Positions 18,036-25,413 of a stretch of 64,000 nucleotides of DNA are shown here, piece after piece. The notes under the pieces were generated by a model, which was not told the origin of the DNA, searched no databases, and worked only from the letters and a program-made list of their open reading frames with translations. The first letter of the stretch is position 1; every line of letters starts with the position of its first letter. The position numbers and the translations under genes are program-made. Source of the stretch: CADEFQ01 sp050185195 (GTDB lineage: Bacteria > Pseudomonadota > Gammaproteobacteria > Steroidobacterales > Steroidobacteraceae); assembly GCA_050185195.1 (NCBI GenBank), contig JBFWZQ010000011.1, positions 1 through 64,000 of the forward strand, given 5' to 3'.

Positions 18036-18440
18036 ATGCGCAACTGGCGGCCCGCATCGTGGGAGGGAATTCCCAGCGAGCGGCTGACCGCGATCGAGCA
18101 GCTGTGTCATGTCCGCGATATCGAGCGCGACGGCTACCACGTGCGCATCAAGCGAACGCTGCTTGAGGAATCCCCGATTCTCGAAGACATTCCGGGCGAG
18201 GCGCTTGCCGTGGAGAGGAACTATGCGCGGGCCAACTTCATGGAAGTGATGGCTGATTTTCGTGCCGCCCGTGCGGAGACGCTGGCCATCGTGGGAACCC
18301 TCGAGCGCACGCAGCTACAGCGCATCGCCATCTTCGAAGGCCGCCCGACTACGCTCGAAGGCCTGCTGCACTTTCTTTGCAGCCACGACAATCAGCACCT
18401 TGCAGGCCTGCATTGGCTGTTGGGCAAACTGCCGGCTTAG
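18036..18440 (+). CDS. DinB-like four-helix protein, 5' end apparently eroded
   Basis: The 134 residues from ATG 18036 resemble DinB/YfiT-type four-helix metal-binding proteins: HVRDIERDGYHVRI, then the C-terminal FLCSHDNQHLAGLHWLLG with a histidine cluster. Family-like sequence continues upstream in frame, back to a stop at 17958-17960 (LEAFSGRLEECFGAFPPG before the Met). No ATG, GTG or TTG occurs in that stretch. The gene is therefore either annotated from an internal Met or has lost its original start. It lies directly behind brnA. Function unknown. Confidence 0.6.
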   Translation: MRNWRPASWEGIPSERLTAIEQLCHVRDIERDGYHVRIKRTLLEESPILEDIPGEALAVERNYARANFMEVMADFRAARAETLAIVGTLERTQLQRIAIFEGRPTTLEGLLHFLCSHDNQHLAGLHWLLGKLPA

Positions 18441-18491
18441 AATGCCCGACTCGTTGCCGAAAGAAGCGCAGGCATCTGGAGGAGATCGATC

Positions 18492-18722
18492 ATGGCTGAT
18501 ACATGGCTTCCCACGCTGGTCACCAGCACCCCGCAGGAAGGTTTCGAGCTGGCCATCACGCTCAGTCGTCGCGGCGTCAAGTACACGCAGCCCGACGTGA
18601 ACGTGCTGAAGAGCCTGCGTCCCGAGTACGCGAACTCGGCCGATTCGCTGACCGCGGCCTCGCATGTCATCGCGCTCAACTTCCAGACCATCGCGGCGGC
18701 GAACGGCTACTGGCGGAAATGA
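18492..18722 (+). CDS. small conserved-looking protein of unknown function
   Basis: A 76-residue product that I do not recognise. It starts at ATG 18492 behind a strong GGAGGAG site and ends 1 nt before the next gene, which supports it as real. It has no signal peptide, membrane segment or cysteine. The residues LSRRGVKYTQPDVNVLKSL suggest a soluble alpha/beta fold. It is probably cotranscribed with the GFA-family gene. Confidence 0.6.
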   Translation: MADTWLPTLVTSTPQEGFELAITLSRRGVKYTQPDVNVLKSLRPEYANSADSLTAASHVIALNFQTIAAANGYWRK

Positions 18723-18723
18723 A

Positions 18724-19152
18724 ATGAGCGAGGGTGGGGCCGGTCTGGGCGGACCGCATTCCGGCTCGTGCCTGTGCGGCGGCGTGCGCTTCAAGTTGCA
18801 GGGGGCGTTCGAGTCGTTCTTCCTCTGCCACTGCGCGTACTGCCGCAAGGACACCGGCTCTGCGCACGCGGCCAACCTGTTCTCATCGACCGCGAAGGTG
18901 GAATGGGTTTGCGGGCGCGACCTGGTTCGCGACTACAGTCTTCCCGGTACGCGCCACGCCCGGTCCTTCTGCTCGGTGTGCGGGTCGGCGTTGCCGCATG
19001 TCATGGAGGCCATGGTGGTCGTGCCCGCCGGTTGCCTCGATACGGATCCAGCGGTGAAACCCGATGCGCACATCTTTGCCGCGAGCAGGGCGCCCTGGGA
19101 TCACGGGCTGGCCGAATTGCGCAGCTTCGACGCCTTTCCAGCCTCCGTTTAG
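18724..19152 (+). CDS. GFA / CENP-V domain zinc protein
   Basis: A 142-residue protein of the GFA family (named for glutathione-dependent formaldehyde-activating enzyme; most members have no proven activity). All zinc-ligand cysteines of the fold are present: CLC at 16-18, CHCAYC at 35-40 and CSVC at 83-86. The start is ATG 18724, immediately after the upstream stop. A role with a thiol adduct or in small-aldehyde metabolism is possible but unproven here. Confidence 0.85.
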   Translation: MSEGGAGLGGPHSGSCLCGGVRFKLQGAFESFFLCHCAYCRKDTGSAHAANLFSSTAKVEWVCGRDLVRDYSLPGTRHARSFCSVCGSALPHVMEAMVVVPAGCLDTDPAVKPDAHIFAASRAPWDHGLAELRSFDAFPASV

Positions 19153-19166
19153 CATACAGCCGCCAC

Positions 19167-19196
19167 TTACATATAGTAAACATTGTGTTTACTATA
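19167..19196. promoter_or_regulatory. fic promoter overlapped by a perfect 25-bp palindrome
   Basis: TATAGTAAACA-TTG-TGTTTACTATA (19172-19196) is a perfect inverted repeat with 11-bp arms. It lies 7 nt before the fic ATG, in AT-rich sequence unlike its surroundings. It covers the spacer and -10 of a plausible promoter: TTACAT at 19167-19172, 17 bp, TACTAT at 19190-19195. A dimeric repressor bound here would block transcription. The C-terminal helix-turn-helix of the Fic protein itself is the obvious candidate. Confidence 0.7.
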
Positions 19197-19203
19197 GAAG
19201 GGT

Positions 19204-20370
19204 ATGGCTGCCGCATTAAACGCTGCGTTTCGCGCTGGCACCTATCGATCCCAGCCTGAGGGCTATCGGGCCTTTGTGCCTGCTCCCTTGCCCCCCGATC
19301 CTCCCGTCGCAATCGCAGGGGAATTGCAGCGCCTGCTCTCGGAGGCGGATCGTGCCCTTGGCCGCCTGGATGGTTCCGTGCAGACGCTGCCGAACCCTGA
19401 TCTGTTCGTCTACATGTACGTCCGCAAGGAAGCAGTGCTGTCGAGCCAGATCGAGGGCACGCAGAGTTCGCTGCAGGACCTGCTCGCCGAAGAAGCGCAG
19501 CTCGCGGACGACCAGCGGCCGCGCGACGTGGCCGAAGTCGTCAACTACGTGCGCGCCATGAATCACGGCCTGCAGCGCTTGCCTGAGCTGCCTGTTTCAG
19601 TGCGGCTCATCCGCGAGATTCACGCCGGGCTGATGCAGGGCGTGCGCGGTTCGCGCCTCACGCCCGGCGAGCTGCGCCGCAGCCAGAACTGGATCGGCCC
19701 CGCCGGCTGCACGCTGCGTGATGCGACTTTCGTACCGCCGCCACCCGCCGAGGTTCCCGTAACGCTCGGGCAGCTGGAAGCGTTCCTGCATCGAACGGAC
19801 GACCTGCCGCTGCTCGTGAAGATCGGTCTCGCGCATGCGCAGTTCGAAACCATCCATCCTTTCCTCGATGGCAACGGTCGGGTGGGCCGGCTGCTGATTA
19901 CTTTCCTGCTTTGCGAGCGCGGTGCACTACACAAGCCCGTGCTCTATCTCTCGCACTACTTCAAGAGGCACCGGCAAGCGTACTACGACCACTTGCAGGC
20001 GGTGCGCGATGCCGGTGCTTTCGAGGCATGGCTGGAATTCTTCCTGCGGGGTGTCGCAGAAGTCAGCGTGGAGGCCGCGGAGACCGCTCGTCGCATTCTC
20101 CAGTTGCGGGAGCATCACCGGCGTGCCATCACCGATCACATGGGCCGCGCGTCCGGCAACGGGCTGCGCGTACTCGAGCGCCTCTACGAGCAGCCGCTCC
20201 TCATGGTGAAGGACGTCCAGGTACTGCTCGGCACCACGTTCGCCGGCGCAAACCAGATCGTCCAGCGCCTCGAGAAGCTGGGCATCCTGAAAGAGATTAC
20301 GGGGCAGGCACGTCACCGGCGTTTCCGCTATGACGGCTACATTCGCCTCTTCGAAGGAGACGGTCGATGA
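19204..20370 (+). CDS. Fic family AMP-transferase with self-inhibitory helix and C-terminal HTH
   Basis: A 388-residue Fic-domain protein, predicted to transfer AMP or another nucleotide moiety onto a protein hydroxyl. The N-terminal inhibitory motif is SSQIEGT (80-86), of the S-x-x-x-E-G class, so the enzyme carries its own inhibition. The active-site motif HPFLDGNGRVGR (218-229) is complete, with catalytic His218. The C-terminus (about 320-388) looks like a winged HTH. Its stop overlaps the modA start (ATGA). Confidence 0.93.
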   Translation: MAAALNAAFRAGTYRSQPEGYRAFVPAPLPPDPPVAIAGELQRLLSEADRALGRLDGSVQTLPNPDLFVYMYVRKEAVLSSQIEGTQSSLQDLLAEEAQLADDQRPRDVAEVVNYVRAMNHGLQRLPELPVSVRLIREIHAGLMQGVRGSRLTPGELRRSQNWIGPAGCTLRDATFVPPPPAEVPVTLGQLEAFLHRTDDLPLLVKIGLAHAQFETIHPFLDGNGRVGRLLITFLLCERGALHKPVLYLSHYFKRHRQAYYDHLQAVRDAGAFEAWLEFFLRGVAEVSVEAAETARRILQLREHHRRAITDHMGRASGNGLRVLERLYEQPLLMVKDVQVLLGTTFAGANQIVQRLEKLGILKEITGQARHRRFRYDGYIRLFEGDGR

Positions 20371-21170
20371 GAGTTGGTATCTGGGCCGCTGTTGCCCTGT
20401 TGATGGCAGCCCTGCCCCTGCGCGCGGCCGACGAGGCGAAGCGGGAGCCCGTCGCCATCACTGTCTTCGCTGCCGCCTCCCTGACCAACGTGCTCGAGGA
20501 GCTGGCGGCGGACTACACGAAGCAGACCGGCACGAGCGTAACGCTGTCGTTCGCGGCGAGCTCGGCGCTCGCGCGCCAGATCGAGGCCGGCGCGCGCGTC
20601 GATGCGTTCATCTCGGCCGACCAGGACTGGATGGACTATCTCGCCGCGCGCCAGTTGATCGAGCCGGCGAGCCGGCGGGATGTCGCGGGCAATGCGTTGG
20701 TGCTCGTCGCACCCGCGGACAGCATGGTGGCGCTCGCCATCGGGCCTGGTTTCCCGCTCGCGCAGGCGCTGGGCGGCGGTCGCCTCGCCGTGGCCGATCC
20801 CGCCACCGTGCCGGCGGGCCGCTACGCGCAGGCGGCGCTCACGAAACTCGGCGTGTGGGTCCGCGTGGCCGGGCGGCTCGCGAATGCCGACAACGTGCGC
20901 GCGGCGCTCGCGTTCGTCGCCCGCGGGGAAGCGCCGCTCGGCATCGTGTATGCGACCGACGCGAAGATCGAGAAGAAGGTTCGCGTCGTGGGAGTGTTTC
21001 CCGCGGGCTCGCACGCACCGATCGCGTACCCCGCTGCGGTGCCGGTCGGCGGGCAGGCGGCCGGCGCGACGTTCCTGGATTTCCTGGCAAGTCCCGCGGG
21101 CCAAGCCGTGTTCGCACGCTACGGCTTCACGCCCGCGAACGGCCCTGGAGCCGTTCGAACTGCGCCGTGA
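20367..21170 (+). CDS. modA: molybdate ABC transporter substrate-binding protein ModA
   Basis: The periplasmic molybdate-binding protein, 267 residues with a signal peptide (1-20, ending PLRA-A). Motifs are VFAAASLTNVLEELA, FAASSALARQIEAGA and the C-terminal SPAGQAVFARYGF, all typical of ModA. ATG 20367 overlaps the fic stop. Its expression may therefore depend on the fic promoter rather than on modBC, 3.1 kb upstream. The 3' end overlaps the convergent tryptophanase gene by 44 bp. Confidence 0.93.
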   Translation: MRVGIWAAVALLMAALPLRAADEAKREPVAITVFAAASLTNVLEELAADYTKQTGTSVTLSFAASSALARQIEAGARVDAFISADQDWMDYLAARQLIEPASRRDVAGNALVLVAPADSMVALAIGPGFPLAQALGGGRLAVADPATVPAGRYAQAALTKLGVWVRVAGRLANADNVRAALAFVARGEAPLGIVYATDAKIEKKVRVVGVFPAGSHAPIAYPAAVPVGGQAAGATFLDFLASPAGQAVFARYGFTPANGPGAVRTAP

Positions 21171-22509
21171 AGTGCCGCATCAGGCGCGGCTCCTGCACGA
21201 TGCGATAGCCGGTGAGCCGCGCCCTGTCGCGCGCGACTTCTTCGAAGACTTCGACCAGGTAGTCGGCGTGGCTCTGGGTATAGACGCGCCGCGGGATCGC
21301 GAGCCGCACGAGGTCGTAGCGCGCGGGCAGTTCGCGCCCGTCGGGCTGGCGGCCGAACATGACGGTCCCGATCTCGCAGCTGCGCACGCCACCGACTTCA
21401 TAGAGCGCCACCGCGAGCGCCTGGCCGGGGTAGGCGAGCGGCGGGATGTGGGCGAGCAGGCCGCGTGCGTCGACGAACACCGCGTGGCCGCCGACGGGCT
21501 GCACGATCGGCACGCCGAACGACAGCAGCCGCTCGCCGATGTATTCGTTGCAGCGCACGCGGTAGCGCAGGTATTCCTCGTCGACGACTTCGGCAAGCCC
21601 GGCCGCGATCGCCTCGAGGTCGCGGCCCGCCAGGCCGCCGTAGGTCGGGAAGCCTTCGGTGAGGATCAGCCGGTTGCGCGCGGCGAGCGCCAGATCGTCG
21701 TCGTTCAGCGCGAGCCAGCCGCCGATGTTCGCGAGTCCGTCCTTCTTCGCGCTCATCGTCATGCCGTCGGCGAGCGAGAAGGTCTCGCGCACGATGTCGC
21801 GCACGCTGCGCGCCGCGTGGCCCGCTTCACGCTGCTTCACGAACCAGGCGTTCTCGGCGAAGCGGCAGCCGTCGATGATGAGCGGCTTGTCATGGCGCTG
21901 CGCGAGTGCGTGCACCGCGCGCAGGTTCTCGATCGACACGGGCTGTCCGCCGCCCGCGTTGTTGGTGAGCGTGATCATCACGCAGGGCACGGCGGCGGCG
22001 CGGCGCTCGAGCAGTTGCCCGAGCGCGGCCAGGTCCATGTTGCCCTTGAACGGGAAGGGACTCGCGAAGTCGGCGGCTTCGGCACAGGGGAAGTCGAGCG
22101 CCTCGGCGCCCGTCGCCTCGATGTTGCCGCGGGTCGTGTCGAAGTGGGTGTTCGACGGGATCACGCGGCCCGCACCGCCGAACAGAGCGGCCAGGATCGC
22201 CTCCGCCGCGCGGCCCTGGTGGGTCGGGATCACGTGCCGAAAGGGCATGAGGTCCTGCACGGCGGCGAGGAATCTGTAAAAGGACGGCGAGCCGGCGTAG
22301 GACTCGTCGCCGCGCATCACCGCGCTCCACTGCGCGGCGCTCATGGCCCCGGTGCCGGAATCGGTCAGCAGGTCGATCAGCACGTCGTCCGAATGCAGCC
22401 CGAACAGGTTGTAATGGGTTGCCGCGATGAGCCGCTCCCGGTCCGCCCGGGTGGTCATGCGGATCGGCTCGACCACCTTCATCCGGAAGGGTTCGATGAT
22501 GGTTTTCAT
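21127..22509 (-). CDS. tnaA: tryptophanase (tryptophan indole-lyase)
   Basis: A PLP-dependent beta-lyase of the tryptophanase/tyrosine phenol-lyase family, 460 residues, splitting tryptophan to indole, pyruvate and ammonia. Seen are EPFRMKVVEPIRMTTRADRE at the N-terminus, DLLTDSGTGAMS (47-58), IPTHQGR (94-100) and the PLP lysine in SAKKDG (Lys256). The C-terminal RHFTA motif has His, as in E. coli tryptophanase; as I recall, tyrosine phenol-lyase has Phe there. ATG 22509 behind GGGAG is preferred over a start 33 bp upstream. No tnaC-like leader or tnaB transporter is visible. Confidence 0.88.
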   Translation of the reverse strand: MKTIIEPFRMKVVEPIRMTTRADRERLIAATHYNLFGLHSDDVLIDLLTDSGTGAMSAAQWSAVMRGDESYAGSPSFYRFLAAVQDLMPFRHVIPTHQGRAAEAILAALFGGAGRVIPSNTHFDTTRGNIEATGAEALDFPCAEAADFASPFPFKGNMDLAALGQLLERRAAAVPCVMITLTNNAGGGQPVSIENLRAVHALAQRHDKPLIIDGCRFAENAWFVKQREAGHAARSVRDIVRETFSLADGMTMSAKKDGLANIGGWLALNDDDLALAARNRLILTEGFPTYGGLAGRDLEAIAAGLAEVVDEEYLRYRVRCNEYIGERLLSFGVPIVQPVGGHAVFVDARGLLAHIPPLAYPGQALAVALYEVGGVRSCEIGTVMFGRQPDGRELPARYDLVRLAIPRRVYTQSHADYLVEVFEEVARDRARLTGYRIVQEPRLMRHFTAQFERLQGRSRA

Positions 22510-22600
22510 GATGGGACTCCCAGAAGCTGCCAAGCGTGCCACAGCAGGGGGGCTGGCATTCAGGCAAAATACGCGACCCTGACCGGAGAGCCAGACATCT

Positions 22601-24436
22601 ATGTGCGGAATCGTCGGAGCCGTCGCGGAGCGTAATATCGTACCGATCCTGCTCGAGGGGCTGCGCCGCCTCGAGTATCGGGGCTATGACTCGGCCGGCC
22701 TCGCGGTGCTCGACGGCGCCCAGCGCCTCGAGCGCGTGCGCACGGTCGGCAAGGTCAGGATGCTCGAGGAGGCGCTCGGCAAGCAGCCGCTCGCCGGCCA
22801 TCTCGGCATCGCGCACACCCGTTGGGCCACGCATGGCGTGCCGAGCGAGCGCAACGCCCATCCGCACGTGTCGCGCGACGGCCTCGCGATCGTGCACAAC
22901 GGCATCATCGAGAACCACGAGGAGCTGCGCGCGGAGCTCACGCGCGCCGGCTACAGCTTCACCTCCGAGACCGACACCGAGGTGATCGCGCATCGCATCC
23001 ATTTCCATCTCGCGAAGCTGGGCGACCTGTTCAAGGCGGTGCGCGCCACCGTCGCCGAGCTCGAAGGCGCCTACGCGCTCGCGGTGGTGGGCATTACCGC
23101 GCCGGATCGCGTGATCCTCGCGCGCGAGGGCTGCCCGGTGGTCATCGGGCTCGGCGTGGGCGAGAACTTCATCGCCTCCGACGTCGCGGCACTGCTGCCT
23201 GTCACCCGCCGTTTCATCTTCATGGAAGAAGGCGACGTCGCCGAAGTGGGACGCGATGCGGTGCGCATCATCGACCGCGAGGGCAGGGTGGCCGATCGCC
23301 CCGCGCACGAGAGCGAGCTGTCGGCCGACGCCGCGGAGAAGGGCCAGTTCCGGCACTTCATGCTGAAGGAGATCCACGAGCAACCGCGTGCCGTGGCCGA
23401 TACGCTGCAGGAGCGCGTCGCCAACGGGCGCCTGCTCGACGCCGCCTTCGGGCCCACGGCCGGGGAGATTTTCCGGCGCACCGAGCACGTGCACATCGTC
23501 GCCTGCGGCACGAGCTTCCATGCCGGCGCCGTGGCGCGTTATTTCATCGAGCAGATCTGCAAGCTGCCGTGCTCCGTCGAGATCGCGAGCGAATACCGCT
23601 ATCGCAACCCGGTCGTGCTGCGCAATTCGCTGTTCGTCACGATCTCGCAGTCGGGCGAAACCGCCGACACGCTCGCGGCGCTGCGGCTCGCGAAGCAGGC
23701 GGGCTATCTCGCTACGCTCGCGGTGTGCAACCAGCCGGAGAGTTCGCTCGTGCGCGAATCCGAACTCGTGATGCTGACGCGCGCGGGCCCGGAGATCGGC
23801 GTCGCCTCGACGAAGGCCTTCACGACGCAGTTGACGGCGCTCTCGATGCTGGTCGTCGCGCTCGCGAAGTACCACACCGCTGACGCCGAACGCGAGCGCG
23901 GGCTCGTCGCGCGCCTCGTGGAGATCCCGGGCCTGATCGAGAAGACGCTGACGCTCGACCCGGTGATCCACAAGCTCGCGGAGCGTTTCGCCGACAAGCA
24001 GCACACGTTGTTCCTCGGCCGCGGCGCGCTGCACCCGATCGCGATGGAAGGCGCGCTCAAGCTGAAGGAGATCTCCTACATCCACGCCGAGGCCTATCCG
24101 GCGGGCGAGCTGAAGCACGGCCCGCTCGCGCTCGTCGATGCCGGCATGCCGGTCATCACGGTGGCGCCGAACAACGACCTGCTCGAGAAGCTCAAGTCGA
24201 ACCTGATGGAAGTGCGCGCGCGCGGCGGCGAGCTGATCGTGTTCGCCGATCCGGAGGCGGGTTTCGAGCCGTCCGACGGCGTGACCGTGATCCAGATGCC
24301 GAAGCACGTCAGCTATTTCCAGGCGCCGGCCGTCTACACGGTGCCGCTGCAGCTGCTCTCGTACCACGTGGCGATCCTGAAGGGCACCGACGTCGACCAG
24401 CCGCGCAACCTCGCGAAAAGTGTCACGGTCGAGTAA
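22601..24436 (+). CDS. glmS: glutamine-fructose-6-phosphate aminotransferase (isomerising)
   Basis: GlmS makes glucosamine-6-phosphate, the first step toward UDP-GlcNAc, completed by glmU upstream. The 611 residues comprise an N-terminal glutaminase domain, with nucleophile Cys2 in MCGIVGA, and two SIS sugar-isomerase domains (ACGTSFHAGAVARY, ISQSGETADTLAALR). The C-terminus DQPRNLAKSVTVE is canonical. A GGAG site precedes ATG 22601. No glmS ribozyme is evident in the 91-bp leader, as expected outside Firmicutes. Confidence 0.98.
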   Translation: MCGIVGAVAERNIVPILLEGLRRLEYRGYDSAGLAVLDGAQRLERVRTVGKVRMLEEALGKQPLAGHLGIAHTRWATHGVPSERNAHPHVSRDGLAIVHNGIIENHEELRAELTRAGYSFTSETDTEVIAHRIHFHLAKLGDLFKAVRATVAELEGAYALAVVGITAPDRVILAREGCPVVIGLGVGENFIASDVAALLPVTRRFIFMEEGDVAEVGRDAVRIIDREGRVADRPAHESELSADAAEKGQFRHFMLKEIHEQPRAVADTLQERVANGRLLDAAFGPTAGEIFRRTEHVHIVACGTSFHAGAVARYFIEQICKLPCSVEIASEYRYRNPVVLRNSLFVTISQSGETADTLAALRLAKQAGYLATLAVCNQPESSLVRESELVMLTRAGPEIGVASTKAFTTQLTALSMLVVALAKYHTADAERERGLVARLVEIPGLIEKTLTLDPVIHKLAERFADKQHTLFLGRGALHPIAMEGALKLKEISYIHAEAYPAGELKHGPLALVDAGMPVITVAPNNDLLEKLKSNLMEVRARGGELIVFADPEAGFEPSDGVTVIQMPKHVSYFQAPAVYTVPLQLLSYHVAILKGTDVDQPRNLAKSVTVE

Positions 24437-24470
24437 CCTCGGGGCTTCCCCGCCCTCGAAGGAGAACGCC

Positions 24471-24791
24471 ATGAGCGGCACGGAAGACGATGCGGCCAAC
24501 GACGGCGCGGCCGGCGACGACCTGCGCGACCTGATCGAGCAGGCCGAGGGCATGCTGCATTCGCTCGGCGGCCAGACGGGGGAAGCGGCGCAGCGCCTGC
24601 GCGAGCGTGTCGAGGCCACCGTAAAGAGTGCGCGTTCGCGCCTCGCGTCCATCGAGGGCGACGCCCGCGTGCTGACCGACCAGGCGGCGGACACCGCCGA
24701 CCGCTATGTGCGCGGCAACCCCTGGGCCGCCGTGGCGATCGCCGCGGCTGCCGGCGTGATCGTCGGCACGCTGCTGTCCCGGCGCCGCTGA
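24471..24791 (+). CDS. DUF883 family membrane-anchored protein (YqjD/ElaB-like)
   Basis: A 106-residue protein. It has an acidic N-terminus, a long amphipathic helix (DDLRDLIEQAEGMLHSLGG through ADTADRYVRGNP) and one C-terminal transmembrane segment (WAAVAIAAAAGVIVGTLLS) ending in RRR. This is the architecture of ElaB/YqjD, inner-membrane proteins that bind ribosomes in E. coli. An AAGGAG site precedes ATG 24471. It is first of a three-gene set resembling yqjD-yqjE-yqjK. Confidence 0.85.
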   Translation: MSGTEDDAANDGAAGDDLRDLIEQAEGMLHSLGGQTGEAAQRLRERVEATVKSARSRLASIEGDARVLTDQAADTADRYVRGNPWAAVAIAAAAGVIVGTLLSRRR

Positions 24792-24803
24792 GGCGCGTGC
24801 ACG

Positions 24804-25199
24804 GTGGCCACCACCACCCAGCGTGTCCTCGACGAGGCGCTCAGCCTTGGCGCCCAGGGTCTGCGCATTGCGCAGACGCGCCTCGAGCTGCTCGCCATCG
24901 ACCTCGCGCGCGAGAAGGCAGCGCTCGCGCGCCAGCTCGGCTTCGCGGTGGCGTGCGGGACCTGCGCGGCGCTCGCCGTGTTCGCGGCGATCCTCTGGGC
25001 GGCGCTCTCCTTCGAGCCGCGCACCCGCTTCATCGTGCTCGGCGCGCTCGCGGGCGTGCTCGCGATCGCGGCGATCGCCTTCGGCGTGCTGTTCCGGCGC
25101 GGCGTCGCGCGCCGCGAGCGCCTGTTTGCCCACCTGATCGATGCACTGAAACGTGACAGCGAAGCCCTCGAGCCTGGCAGAACGCGCGAAGCTGCTTGA
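24804..25199 (+). CDS. phage-holin-superfamily membrane protein (YqjE-like)
   Basis: A 131-residue protein starting at GTG 24804. After an amphipathic N-terminal helix (LGAQGLRIAQTRLELLAIDL) it has two transmembrane helices (about 53-75 and 83-105). This is the pattern of YqjE/Phage_holin_3_6 proteins. It follows the DUF883 gene and overlaps the next gene by 47 bp. Function unknown; the name does not imply phage origin. Confidence 0.8.
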   Translation: MATTTQRVLDEALSLGAQGLRIAQTRLELLAIDLAREKAALARQLGFAVACGTCAALAVFAAILWAALSFEPRTRFIVLGALAGVLAIAAIAFGVLFRRGVARRERLFAHLIDALKRDSEALEPGRTREAA

Positions 25200-25413
25200 G
25201 CTCGAGGCCGAGCTGCAGCGGCGCACCCTGCGCGCGTCGGTCGACACGCTGGCCGCCGCGCGCGGCGTGACCTGGGTGCTGGCGGGCGCGTCGCTCGTGG
25301 CGAAGCTCTCGGTGCTGCGGCGGGCGAAATGGACCGGCTACGCGCTGCTCGGCACGCAGCTGCTGCTCAAGTGGCGACGCGCGCGTCGAGGTCGTATTCG
25401 CGCGCAGCCGTGA
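25153..25413 (+). CDS. small basic protein, possible YqjK-like third member of the yqj operon
   Basis: An 86-residue protein from GTG 25153, starting inside the yqjE-like gene. The N-terminal half is a charged helix (LAERAKLLELEAELQRRTLR). A hydrophobic centre and a strongly basic tail (WRRARRGRIR) follow. The order and topology fit the YqjK position. The 3' end overlaps the convergent rimO by 47 bp. Confidence 0.6.
   Translation: MTAKPSSLAERAKLLELEAELQRRTLRASVDTLAAARGVTWVLAGASLVAKLSVLRRAKWTGYALLGTQLLLKWRRARRGRIRAQP

Noticed and set aside
22510..22600. tnaC-like leader peptide or glmS riboswitch between tnaA and glmS
   Set aside because: The gap is only 91 bp and divergent. No Trp-containing leader ORF and no ribozyme-like structure were seen.
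20680..22635. Long plus-strand frame across modA and tryptophanase
   Set aside because: Antisense of tnaA, low-complexity Arg-rich sequence, no recognisable domain.
24804..25199. Prophage remnant (holin-like gene)
   Set aside because: The holin label is a superfamily name. The gene sits in a yqjD/yqjE-like operon and no other phage gene is nearby.
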